Assembly: GCA_947258805.1 (NCBI GenBank)
Contig: CAMYJV010000137.1
Span: 1-6,798, forward strand
DNA from: an uncultured Gammaproteobacteria bacterium
Lineage (GTDB): Bacteria > Pseudomonadota > Gammaproteobacteria > GCA-2729495
DNA: 6,798 nucleotides
Direction: 5' to 3'
Shown piece after piece: positions 1 to 5,417 of the stretch; positions within the stretch are counted from its first letter, which is position 1, and the number at the start of each line of letters is the position of its first letter. The notes beneath the pieces were generated by a model. The model ran no database searches, had not been told where the DNA came from, and saw only the letters and a program-made list of their open reading frames with translations. Position numbers and translations under genes: made by a program.

Positions 1-380
1 GCTTCCAGGTCCTCTATGGAGAGGGCGTCAGCCGCTACGTCAACGATGCCAACAGCATTGGTGGCCAGGACGCCGTCTTCACTCCGGACGGCAGCGAACT
101 TAAAACCCTGCCCATACTTGCCGGTTTTCTCGCCTACCAGCACTGGTGGAGTGACAAGCTGCGTTCGAACTTCATTTTCAGTGCCGTCGACATCGACAAC
201 GAGAGCTTTCAGTCTGACAGTGCCTACAAGCGTACCGTGCGCGCGAGCACCAACGTGTTCTGGTCACCGACACCGCGTCTGGACCTGGCGGCGGAATACC
301 TCTGGGGTAAACGCGAAAACAAGAATGGCGACGACGACGATGCCACACAAATCCAGTTTGCGACGAAATACCGTTTCTAG
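1..380 (+). CDS. DcaP-type outer-membrane porin, C-terminal fragment (5' end outside window)
   Basis: The reading frame is open from base 3 to the TAG at 378-380, giving the last 125 residues of a larger protein. It shows alternating polar and hydrophobic strands rich in aromatic residues: YGEGVSRYV near residue 5, an AYQHWW strand near 44-49, and a late segment with AAEYLWGKRENKNG before the final strand. It ends in YRF, the C-terminal Phe typical of proteins inserted by the BAM complex. The pattern matches the trimeric DcaP porin family, which carries dicarboxylates or other small anions across the outer membrane. Substrate cannot be read from this fragment. The gap to the carbonic anhydrase gene is 70 bp on the same strand, so co-transcription is plausible. 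Assignment rests on recalled family motifs; another 16-stranded porin family is the main alternative. Confidence 0.75.
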   Translation, partial: FQVLYGEGVSRYVNDANSIGGQDAVFTPDGSELKTLPILAGFLAYQHWWSDKLRSNFIFSAVDIDNESFQSDSAYKRTVRASTNVFWSPTPRLDLAAEYLWGKRENKNGDDDDATQIQFATKYRF

Positions 381-435
381 ATTGCCCGGCGCAGGCAGCT
401 AGCGGCATCGTGACATGCATTCAGCAAACGACTTT

Positions 436-440
436 GGAGA
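436..440 (+). promoter_or_regulatory. Ribosome binding site deciding the carbonic anhydrase start
   Basis: GGAGA lies 10 bases before the ATG at 451. The in-frame ATG at 415 has no comparable motif and would put a polar stretch (MHSANDFGDYRT) in front of a clear signal peptide. The 451 start is therefore preferred. Confidence 0.7.
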
Positions 441-450
441 CTACAGAACC

Positions 451-1224
451 ATGAAAATCTGCATTGTGACCGGGCTCGTGGCCACCCTGTTCGGCGCCCC
501 GACTCTGGCGGCCGGCGGCAACAAGATCTCTTGCGACGCGGCCGGCCCGCAGGCTCCCCGGGATATCACTCGCGTGCTCGGAGATAACTCAATCAGTTTT
601 CCCGTTGCCCCGCCGGCCGCCGACATGAAGCTCTGTGACATTCATTTCCACAGGAATGCCGAGCACCGCGCCAGCGGCTACAACAGCATCGCCGGCGAAG
701 GCGATAACCGTGGCTATGTCTGCAGCCGCGCCACGCCGCTGCCCCCTCGGCATGCGGACGGCCACGGTGACGCTCAGGGTTGCGCGGGCATCACCATGGG
801 CGACACCGTTGAAGTGCACTGGGTGTTCACCAGCTGCGACGTGGCTCCAGCCCCGGGACTGGGCAGCTGCTTTTCAGAAACCTGCCAGGATCCTCAGCTG
901 CGTGTCGAAGCCCGCGTGTTCAACCTGACAGATGACGGCTCGGGAGCGAACTTTGCCAAGTTCAGCACACGTTCCTCCGACCAGATCGTCCTGCCGGCAA
1001 CGGTAAATCCCGTTCAATATCTGGGGTCGACAACCGGTTCAGGCTACAACGATGGCACCTGTTCGCCGTTCAAGGCCACCTGGAACGTCAGCTCGGCCTG
1101 CACGCCGCTGGAGATCAGCAGCCTTAACACCTGGTGCGGCAAGAATCCGTTCGAGGAAGACCATGCGCATGGCGTGCGCGAAGTGGTGGAAGACCCAAGC
1201 CTGCTGTCACCAATTTCGCAATGA
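451..1224 (+). CDS. Delta-class carbonic anhydrase, secreted to the periplasm
   Basis: The product is 257 residues from the ATG at 451. It begins with a signal peptide (residues 1 to about 21: MKIC, a hydrophobic core, then TLAAGG). The mature part matches the bacterial delta-class carbonic anhydrase (CA_like) family, which interconverts CO2 and bicarbonate with a Zn-type metal centre. The signature is CDIHFHRNAEH at residues 62-72, with VHWVF at 122-126. By analogy with the HxH plus distal His of alpha enzymes, H65, H67 and H123 are the likely metal ligands; this is inference. Ten Cys (28, 62, 91, 111, 129, 140, 145, 204, 217, 229), an even number, suggest disulfides formed in the periplasm. 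An HGHGD-like patch (H101, H105) and a late DHAH (237-240) add further His. The neighbours are all envelope proteins, so it probably serves periplasmic CO2/bicarbonate handling or pH. The family call is confident; activity is untested. Confidence 0.85.
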   Translation: MKICIVTGLVATLFGAPTLAAGGNKISCDAAGPQAPRDITRVLGDNSISFPVAPPAADMKLCDIHFHRNAEHRASGYNSIAGEGDNRGYVCSRATPLPPRHADGHGDAQGCAGITMGDTVEVHWVFTSCDVAPAPGLGSCFSETCQDPQLRVEARVFNLTDDGSGANFAKFSTRSSDQIVLPATVNPVQYLGSTTGSGYNDGTCSPFKATWNVSSACTPLEISSLNTWCGKNPFEEDHAHGVREVVEDPSLLSPISQ

Positions 1225-1310
1225 ACCAATCTGATGCTTGGCCGTAGCTGTCGGAATTCGAAGTCAACTGTGAATTACAAGGCTGAAGTCACTGGTCTCT
1301 GGAGACACTT

Positions 1311-3242
1311 ATGAAGACTCTACTCGTGCGCCGCCTCCTTCCCCTAGGTTTCGCGCTGATTCTGCTCAGTGCTGCGGCTACGGCACAGATCAAGACAGCG
1401 CCTGAGGCTCTGTCTAACCTGTATCCGGGCAAGGCCTATTCACCTTACGCGCAGCGCGCCTTTCCGAGCCGCCCGCTATGGGGCGACACTCACTTGCATA
1501 CGGCCTTTTCCATGGATGCAGCCACATTCGGCAACCGGCTAGGCCTGGAAGAAGCCTATCGCTTTGCCCGCGGCGAGGAAGTCATCGCATCGAGCGGTCA
1601 GCCGGCGAGGCTGGCTCGCCCGCTAGACTGGCTCGTGATCGCAGACCACTCTGATCAGATGGGAATGATCCAGGACATTATCAAGGGCGATCCGGAGGTA
1701 CTCAGAACCGAACAGGGCAAGCGCTGGAACGCGGGCATCAACAAGGGGGGCCAGACAGCCGTGGAAGCGGCGCTCGACCTGATTACGACCTTTTCGCAAG
1801 GCGGGTTGGATCCGAAACTGATCGAGACGTACTCGCCCGGGTCGCCCAAGTACGCGACCGTCTGGCAACGCATGGTCAACACTGCCGATGATTACAACGA
1901 ACCCGGCCAGTTCACAGCGCTGATTGGCTTCGAGTGGACGTCGCTCATAGAGGGCGCCAACATGCACCGCAACGTTATCTTCCGCGATAATGCGGATAGG
2001 GCCGGCCAGATCGTGCCTTTTACAACCCAGCAACCACTCGGCAGTATCGATCCCCTCGATCTCTACAAGTGGCTGGAACAGTACGAAGCAACCACAGGCG
2101 GTTCTGCGCTGGCGATTGCGCACAACGGTAACCTGTCAAACGGGATCATGTTCCCGGTGGACGCACAGTACTCCGGCCGCAAGCTTGACAAGCGGTACGT
2201 GCAATCCCGGGCCAAATGGGAGCCGCTTTACGAGGTTACCCAGATCAAGGGTGACGGCGAGGCTCACCCCTTTCTTTCACCCGACGATGAGTTCGCCGAC
2301 TACGAAACCTGGGATGTGGGCAACCTCGACCTAAGCGAGGCCAAGACCGACGACATGCTCCAGTACGAGTACGCGCGCGCAGCGCTCAAGAACGGCATGC
2401 TGCTCGAAAAACGCTTGGGAACGAACCCGTACAAGTTCGGCATGGTGGGTTCGACTGACAGCCACACCACGTTGACGACGGCCGAAGAAGACAATTTTTT
2501 CGGCAAGCACACCGGGTACGAACCCTCGCCCGAGCGCCTGACCCACCCGTTCATGAAGAAAGATGACCTTGAGCTCGCCAGCTACCAAATGGCGGCCTCC
2601 GGCCTTGCCGCCGTCTGGGCCGAAGAGAACACGAGAGAGGCGATCTTCGACGCGATGCAACGCAAAGAGGTGTACGCCACCACCGGTCCCCGCATCGCGG
2701 TGCGTTTCTTCGGCGGCTGGGACTTCATGTCGGCAGATATCAATAGTCGCCAGCCGGCGTTTCGCGGCTACGAGAAAGGCGTCCCGATGGGCGCCGACCT
2801 GCCGACGCGTGCGGGCAACGGTGCACCAACCTTCATGGTCTACGCGCTGCGTGATCCCATTGGTGCCAATCTGGATCGAATCCAGATCGTAAAGGGCTGG
2901 ACCGACAAGAAGGGCAAAACCTACGAGAAGGTCTACGACGTGGCCGGGTCCGGGGGACGCGAGCCTGGCCTAGACGGCAAGCTGCCGCCGGTGGGCAACA
3001 CTGTTGACGTAGCGGCGGCGAACTGGACCAACACCATCGGCGCGGCCGAGCTGGCAACGGTCTGGGCGGACCCGGACTTCGACCCGGAACAGCGCGCGTT
3101 CTACTACGCCCGCGTGATCGAGATCCCCACCCCGCGCTGGGTCGTCTACGACGCGTTCCGCTACGGCATCGCGATTCCCGAGGGCGCGAAGACGACCCAT
3201 CAGGAACGTGCCTACACCTCGCCCATCTGGTACACGCCATGA
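1311..3242 (+). CDS. DUF3604 domain protein, secreted PHP-like putative metal-dependent hydrolase
   Basis: The product is 643 residues, a usual length for DUF3604. GGAGA sits 5 bases before the ATG. A signal peptide spans residues 1 to about 25 (MKTLLVRR, hydrophobic core, AAATA before QIK). The mature protein has the motif order of a PHP-like metal site: GDTHLHT at 58-64 (H61, H63), IADHSD at 110-115 (H113), GFEWT at 206-210 (E208), an MHRN His at 219, IAHNGN at 269-274 (H271) and GSTDSH at 380-385 (D383, H385). A conserved-looking ATTGPRI follows at 456-462, then a C-terminal region to about 640 with [14 protein letters not shown] near 598-611. PHP folds usually bind two or three metals and hydrolyse phosphoesters, but no reaction is established for DUF3604. 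All the expected ligand residues are present, so it should be active. The next gene starts inside its stop codon. Confidence 0.9.
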   Translation: MKTLLVRRLLPLGFALILLSAAATAQIKTAPEALSNLYPGKAYSPYAQRAFPSRPLWGDTHLHTAFSMDAATFGNRLGLEEAYRFARGEEVIASSGQPARLARPLDWLVIADHSDQMGMIQDIIKGDPEVLRTEQGKRWNAGINKGGQTAVEAALDLITTFSQGGLDPKLIETYSPGSPKYATVWQRMVNTADDYNEPGQFTALIGFEWTSLIEGANMHRNVIFRDNADRAGQIVPFTTQQPLGSIDPLDLYKWLEQYEATTGGSALAIAHNGNLSNGIMFPVDAQYSGRKLDKRYVQSRAKWEPLYEVTQIKGDGEAHPFLSPDDEFADYETWDVGNLDLSEAKTDDMLQYEYARAALKNGMLLEKRLGTNPYKFGMVGSTDSHTTLTTAEEDNFFGKHTGYEPSPERLTHPFMKKDDLELASYQMAASGLAAVWAEENTREAIFDAMQRKEVYATTGPRIAVRFFGGWDFMSADINSRQPAFRGYEKGVPMGADLPTRAGNGAPTFMVYALRDPIGANLDRIQIVKGWTDKKGKTYEKVYDVAGSGGREPGLDGKLPPVGNTVDVAAANWTNTIGAAELATVWADPDFDPEQRAFYYARVIEIPTPRWVVYDAFRYGIAIPEGAKTTHQERAYTSPIWYTP

Positions 3243-4087
3243 TCGAGCAACGGCCATCGAAGCTGGTGGCAGTTGTTTTCGCGCTGGTGGCTGCCGGTGC
3301 CCTGTCAACCAGCTTGGCAGCCACGGGTGACCGCGTCTCCGGCTCCGACGCGGCAGAGCAGGCGGAGCTGGCCCGGGCGGTTCAGAATCCAATCGCTAGC
3401 CTGATTAGCCTGCCCTTTCAAAACAATACCGCATTCGAGTTCGGGCCCCGAGAGAAAACCCAGAACGTTCTCAACGTGCAGCCTGTCCTCCCCTTCGAGT
3501 TGACCGAGAACTGGAACCTGATCACGCGTACGATTCTGCCCATTGTCTCTCAACCCGCTTTCGTGGCCGGCCAGGGACGTGAGAATGGCATTGGCAATAC
3601 GCTGTTTTCGGCGTTCTTCTCGCCCACAAACAGCGGGCGGTGGATCTGGGGCGTGGGTCCCGCGGTGCAACTGCCCACCGCCACCGACAACCAGATCGCC
3701 GCGAACGAATGGGCCGCCGGGCCGTCGGTGGTCGTGCTGACCATGCCTGGCCCATGGGTGATCGGGTCGCTGGTATCAAATATCTGGGAAATGTCAGGGG
3801 ACGACGACATCAACGTACTGACTTGGCAACCTTTCCTGAACTACAACTTCGACAAGGGCTGGTACCTCACGAGTTCACCGATCATCATCGCCAACTGGGA
3901 GGCGGAGGACGAATGGACCGTCCCCGTGGGTGGTGGTTTCGGGCGCGTGTTCCGCATCGGTTCGCAGCCTGTGAACGCACAGTTCCAGGGTTTTTACAAT
4001 GTCGAAAAGCCGGACGACCTGGGACCGGACTGGTCCTTGCGCCTGCAGTTCCAGTTCATGTTTCCCAAGAACCGGCCGCGCCCTTGA
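3239..4087 (+). CDS. Outer-membrane protein of the bacterial 'neuromedin U' / MetA-pathway (Phenol_MetA_deg) family
   Basis: The product is 282 residues. Its ATG overlaps the DUF3604 stop as ATGA and has no Shine-Dalgarno before it, so translation probably depends on ribosomes finishing the upstream gene. A signal peptide ends near residue 28 (hydrophobic 9-20, then STSLA before ATG). The mature chain has the family's run of barrel motifs: [15 protein letters not shown] at 49-63, [24 protein letters not shown] at 79-102 (in two strands), [13 protein letters not shown] at 117-129, [13 protein letters not shown] at 138-150, QPFLNYNF at 197-204, and a late barrel strand [10 protein letters not shown] at 267-276. 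The database name 'neuromedin U' is historical and misleading; these are bacterial outer-membrane barrels possibly involved in uptake of small organic molecules. The tail KNRPRP after the last strand means it lacks a terminal Phe. Substrate is unknown; pairing with DUF3604 suggests passage of that enzyme's substrate or product. Confidence 0.85.
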   Translation: MIEQRPSKLVAVVFALVAAGALSTSLAATGDRVSGSDAAEQAELARAVQNPIASLISLPFQNNTAFEFGPREKTQNVLNVQPVLPFELTENWNLITRTILPIVSQPAFVAGQGRENGIGNTLFSAFFSPTNSGRWIWGVGPAVQLPTATDNQIAANEWAAGPSVVVLTMPGPWVIGSLVSNIWEMSGDDDINVLTWQPFLNYNFDKGWYLTSSPIIIANWEAEDEWTVPVGGGFGRVFRIGSQPVNAQFQGFYNVEKPDDLGPDWSLRLQFQFMFPKNRPRP

Positions 4088-4131
4088 GTTCGAGTCAGGA
4101 CACGCTCGGGGAAGCCGGATTCGTTTGGGAT

Positions 4132-4157
4132 CCTGACAAGTGGTTTCTTGATTCAGG
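4132..4157 (+). other. Stem-loop just after the left operon, possible weak terminator
   Basis: 4132-4140 pairs with 4147-4157 (CCTGA with TCAGG, CAAG with CTTG, a two-base AT bulge at 4151-4152) around a six-base loop. It lies 44 bases after the last stop codon of the left operon. No T run follows, so intrinsic termination is doubtful. A competing pairing of 4094-4100 with 4131-4137 would exclude it. Confidence 0.35.
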
Positions 4158-4252
4158 CAGTGCCCTGATTGGGAAATGCCAAGAAGGTGATCTTCGGCAA
4201 GGGGTATTGCTGGGCACGCAACCTCAGCAGCGACAATGCTGTGGTCGGAGAT

Positions 4253-4271
4253 TCCCGCAAAACTCCCGCAA
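4253..4271 (+). repeat. Direct repeat TCCCGCAA x2, 11-bp period
   Basis: TCCCGCAA occurs at 4253-4260 and again at 4264-4271. The 11-bp period puts both copies on nearly the same face of the helix, as expected for paired protein-binding sites. Lying about 50 bp from a tRNA-derived direct repeat, they could be arm-type integrase or excisionase sites; that is inference. Confidence 0.45.
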
Positions 4272-4318
4272 TCCTGACCGCGGGACCGAGAGACGCAAAG
4301 CTAAGCGCTTGATTTGAT

Positions 4319-4338
4319 TGGTGGTGATGGGTGGACTT
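4319..4338 (+). repeat. 20-bp exact copy of the tRNA-Met 3' end (att-like direct repeat)
   Basis: These 20 bases are identical to 4468-4487, which hold the encoded CCA, discriminator, 3' acceptor strand and part of the T arm of the tRNA-Met gene. The match stops sharply at the CCA end (T4318 versus A4467) and at the T loop (T4339 versus G4488). The copy is in the same orientation, 149 bp away. A tRNA 3'-end duplication is the usual footprint of tyrosine-recombinase integration. No integrase is in the window, and a relic of a duplicated tRNA gene is the alternative. Confidence 0.7.
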
Positions 4339-4339
4339 T

Positions 4340-4398
4340 AAATGACGCCATCTTTCTGGGCTTGCGAAGCGAGACCGGAAAGATAGACGGCGGAATTT
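4340..4398 (+). other. Long imperfect hairpin 1 inside the split tRNA-end copy
   Basis: Pairs seen: AAAT 4340-4343 with ATTT 4395-4398; a GA/GA internal mismatch (4344-4345 with 4393-4394); CGCC 4346-4349 with GGCG 4389-4392; ATCTTTC 4350-4356 with GAAAGAT 4378-4384, with AGAC 4385-4388 bulged; T4357 with G4377; GG 4358-4359 with CC 4375-4376; CTTGC 4361-4365 with GCGAG 4369-4373; loop GAA. The tip contains GCGAAGC, a sequence known to form an unusually stable mini-hairpin in DNA. It has no T tract and does not look like a standard terminator. Confidence 0.6.
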
Positions 4399-4400
4399 AT

Positions 4401-4427
4401 GCCGCGCGAAGCATCGCTTCGTGCGGC
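4401..4427 (+). other. Hairpin 2, 12-bp stem with 3-base loop
   Basis: 4401-4412 pairs with 4416-4427 over twelve positions with a single G-T wobble and loop ATC. It follows hairpin 1 by only two bases and again contains GCGAAGC (4406-4412). Read on the minus strand it lies about 40 bases past the tRNA 3' end and is followed by ATAAATT, so it might help end tRNA transcription, though the T content is poor. Confidence 0.6.
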
Positions 4428-4428
4428 T

Positions 4429-4437
4429 AACCACCGA
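4429..4437 (+). repeat. Second fragment of the tRNA-end copy (AACCACCGA)
   Basis: AACCACCGA here equals 4489-4497 of the tRNA gene, which is the stretch that continues the 20-bp repeat after skipping one base (G4488). The two pieces at 4319-4338 and 4429-4437 thus rebuild 29 of 30 tRNA bases with 90 bp inserted at the T loop. TAA occurs at 4339-4341 and 4428-4430, a possible 3-bp target duplication around an 86-bp insert. Confidence 0.5.
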
Positions 4438-4467
4438 TTGAGCCAGCCGAATGCACCCAAGGGAAAA

Positions 4468-4544
4468 TGGTGGTGATGGGTGGACTTGAACCACCGACCT
4501 CAGCATTATGAGTGCCGCGCTCTAACCAGCTGAGCTACATCACC
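4468..4544 (-). tRNA. tRNA-Met (anticodon CAT, elongator type), CCA encoded
   Basis: The minus strand folds into a complete 77-base cloverleaf. The acceptor stem pairs 4538-4544 with 4472-4478 over seven perfect pairs, with discriminator A at 4471 and CCA at 4468-4470. The D arm reads GCTC/GAGC with the GG of the loop. The anticodon arm CGGCA/TGCTG carries loop CTCATAA, placing CAT at 4508-4510. A five-base variable loop and a T arm GGTGG/CCACC with TTCAAGT follow. It lacks the initiator's unpaired first position and GGG/CCC anticodon stem. CAT could also be the lysidine-modified Ile2 tRNA, but the fourth and fifth acceptor pairs (G-C, A-T) are not the C-G, C-G pairs of E. coli Ile2, so elongator Met is preferred. 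Confidence 0.92.
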
Positions 4545-4560
4545 ACACGAAGGACGGCGG

Positions 4561-4589
4561 ATTGTCTGCGCCCGTCCCGGGACTGTCAA
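4561..4589 (-). promoter_or_regulatory. Sigma-70 promoter of the tRNA-Met gene
   Basis: On the minus strand a perfect -35 box TTGACA (4584-4589) is followed after exactly 17 bases by GACAAT (4561-4566), four of six matches to TATAAT. Sixteen bases separate the -10 box from the tRNA 5' end, so the leader is short. The region just after the -10 box is GC-rich, as in stringently controlled stable-RNA promoters. The spacer contains the 10-bp palindrome GTCCCGGGAC (4574-4583). Confidence 0.75.
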
Positions 4590-4662
4590 GCTGGGCACGC
4601 GCCTTCCAGCACTTTAGCCATTGAAAACCGGACAGTTTTCTGCAGCCACGGCTAGCCGGTCT

Positions 4663-4694
4663 GCCCGGCGGCGGCGACAACGTCGCCTCCGGGC
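4663..4694 (-). other. GC-rich stem-loop at the end of the NAD(P)-binding gene, terminator-like but without T run
   Basis: 4663-4668 pairs with 4689-4694 (GCCCGG with CCGGGC) and 4673-4678 pairs with 4682-4687 (GGCGAC with GTCGCC), with loop AAC and a small internal loop. The outer stem touches the last base of the gene's stop codon. No T tract follows on the minus strand. A weaker stem GAAAAC/GTTTTC lies further on at 4623-4640. Either may mark the 3' end of the right-hand transcript. Confidence 0.45.
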
Positions 4695-5362
4695 TATAGC
4701 TCCGCTGGCTTCACCGGTTTGCCCTGCACGTCATAGGCCCGCGCATCGTCCACTGCCGCATAGGTTCGCCCGATGGTGTGGTCGCTGCGCAGCGCCTGGT
4801 GCACCAGGTCGCCGAGGTCGTACACGTTGATGTGGCCCGACACCGTAGAGCTCTCGACCAGCACCGGCGTACCGCGACAGGCGCGCCGCACCAGGCCGCC
4901 GGGCCGGATAATGGTCCAGTCAATCGCGGTGGCGCGCACGTGACGTTCGGCCCAGTTCTTCGCCTGCAACGACTTGCCCACAAATGCTTTCACGAAGGGA
5001 TCGACGGCCGACGCGCTGTCGCCGCAACCTACTGACGTGAGCAATATAAAGCGGTGCAGATTGTGCTCGACGGCCGCGTCGATCACATTAATGTTGCCCT
5101 GGCTGTTGAGCTGCGGCGTGCCGCCGAGCATGCAGACCACGGCCGGCCGCTCATCGGCGTACTCGCCGCAGATTCGGTGCACGTCGTCGCGATCGGTGGG
5201 ATCACCCACCACGATCTTACACTTCAGTTTGACGAGCAGTAGCGGATCGGCGCGTTCTCGCACCACCGCAATGACCCGCCGGTCTTCGCGGCGCGCCAGT
5301 TGCGACAAGCGGTACCCGGTGTCCGTGTCGGCACAGAATATGAGCACGGGTGGGGATGGCAT
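4694..5362 (-). CDS. Atypical SDR / NmrA-like NAD(P)-binding family protein
   Basis: The product is 222 residues. The ATG at 5362 is preceded by AGGA at a 7-base spacing. The fold is the compact NAD(P)-binding (PF13460/NmrA-like) type: beta-1 PPVLIFC at 4-10, beta-2 RRVIAVVR at 28-35, GDPTD at 53-57, VIDAAVEHNLHRFILLTSVG at 93-112 (helix then strand), and AERHVRATAIDWTIIRPGGL at 138-157, which is the family's characteristic E...DWTIIRPG block. GHINVYDLGDLVHQAL at 176-191 is the usual late helix. The nucleotide-binding glycine loop, normally GATGxxG, reads CADTDTG at 10-16, keeping only the last glycine, so cofactor binding may be altered or lost. Members include nucleotide-sensing regulators, flavin or quinone reductases and chaperone-like proteins; the specific role is unknown. 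No signal peptide, so cytoplasmic. It lies 55 bp after the outer-membrane protein gene. Confidence 0.8.
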   Translation of the reverse strand: MPSPPVLIFCADTDTGYRLSQLARREDRRVIAVVRERADPLLLVKLKCKIVVGDPTDRDDVHRICGEYADERPAVVCMLGGTPQLNSQGNINVIDAAVEHNLHRFILLTSVGCGDSASAVDPFVKAFVGKSLQAKNWAERHVRATAIDWTIIRPGGLVRRACRGTPVLVESSTVSGHINVYDLGDLVHQALRSDHTIGRTYAAVDDARAYDVQGKPVKPAEL

Positions 5363-5417
5363 AAAACCATCCTAACACCGGGGAAGCGGCCGCTGCCTGC
5401 AGCGCTGAGGGCAGGAA

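Larger units (their letters stand above)
4088..4318. other. Intergenic stretch without a credible gene; short repeated words and weak hairpins
   Basis: No reading frame here has a start, ribosome site and recognisable product; the open plus-strand frame is continuous with an out-of-frame reading of the preceding gene. The stretch carries TCCTGAC at 4131-4137 and 4272-4278 and its complement at 4094-4100, plus TCCCGCAA twice (4253-4260 and 4264-4271). It should also hold the 3' end of the left operon's transcript, but I see no GC-rich hairpin followed by a T tract. Confidence 0.6.

Noticed and set aside
415..450. Earlier in-frame start for the carbonic anhydrase at 415
   Set aside because: No ribosome site precedes it and it would place twelve polar residues before a clean signal peptide; the ATG at 451 has GGAGA upstream.
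3640..4317. A 225-codon plus-strand frame overlapping the end of the barrel gene
   Set aside because: Most of it lies inside the well-supported barrel gene in another frame; the Arg/Gly/Gln-rich translation is typical of a GC-rich shadow frame.
4319..4437. CRISPR array or integron attC site
   Set aside because: There are no regularly spaced repeats with unique spacers, and the hairpins lack the GTTRRRY core ends of attC; the repeats are explained by the tRNA.
4153..4506. A 117-codon open frame on the minus strand starting within the tRNA gene
   Set aside because: It begins inside the tRNA anticodon region, runs through the hairpins, and has no ribosome site or recognisable domain.
5363..5417. 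Terminator between the barrel gene and the NAD(P)-binding gene
   Set aside because: Only a weak CTGCC/GGCAG stem (5393-5397 with 5410-5414) is present, without a T tract; the short gap fits co-transcription better.
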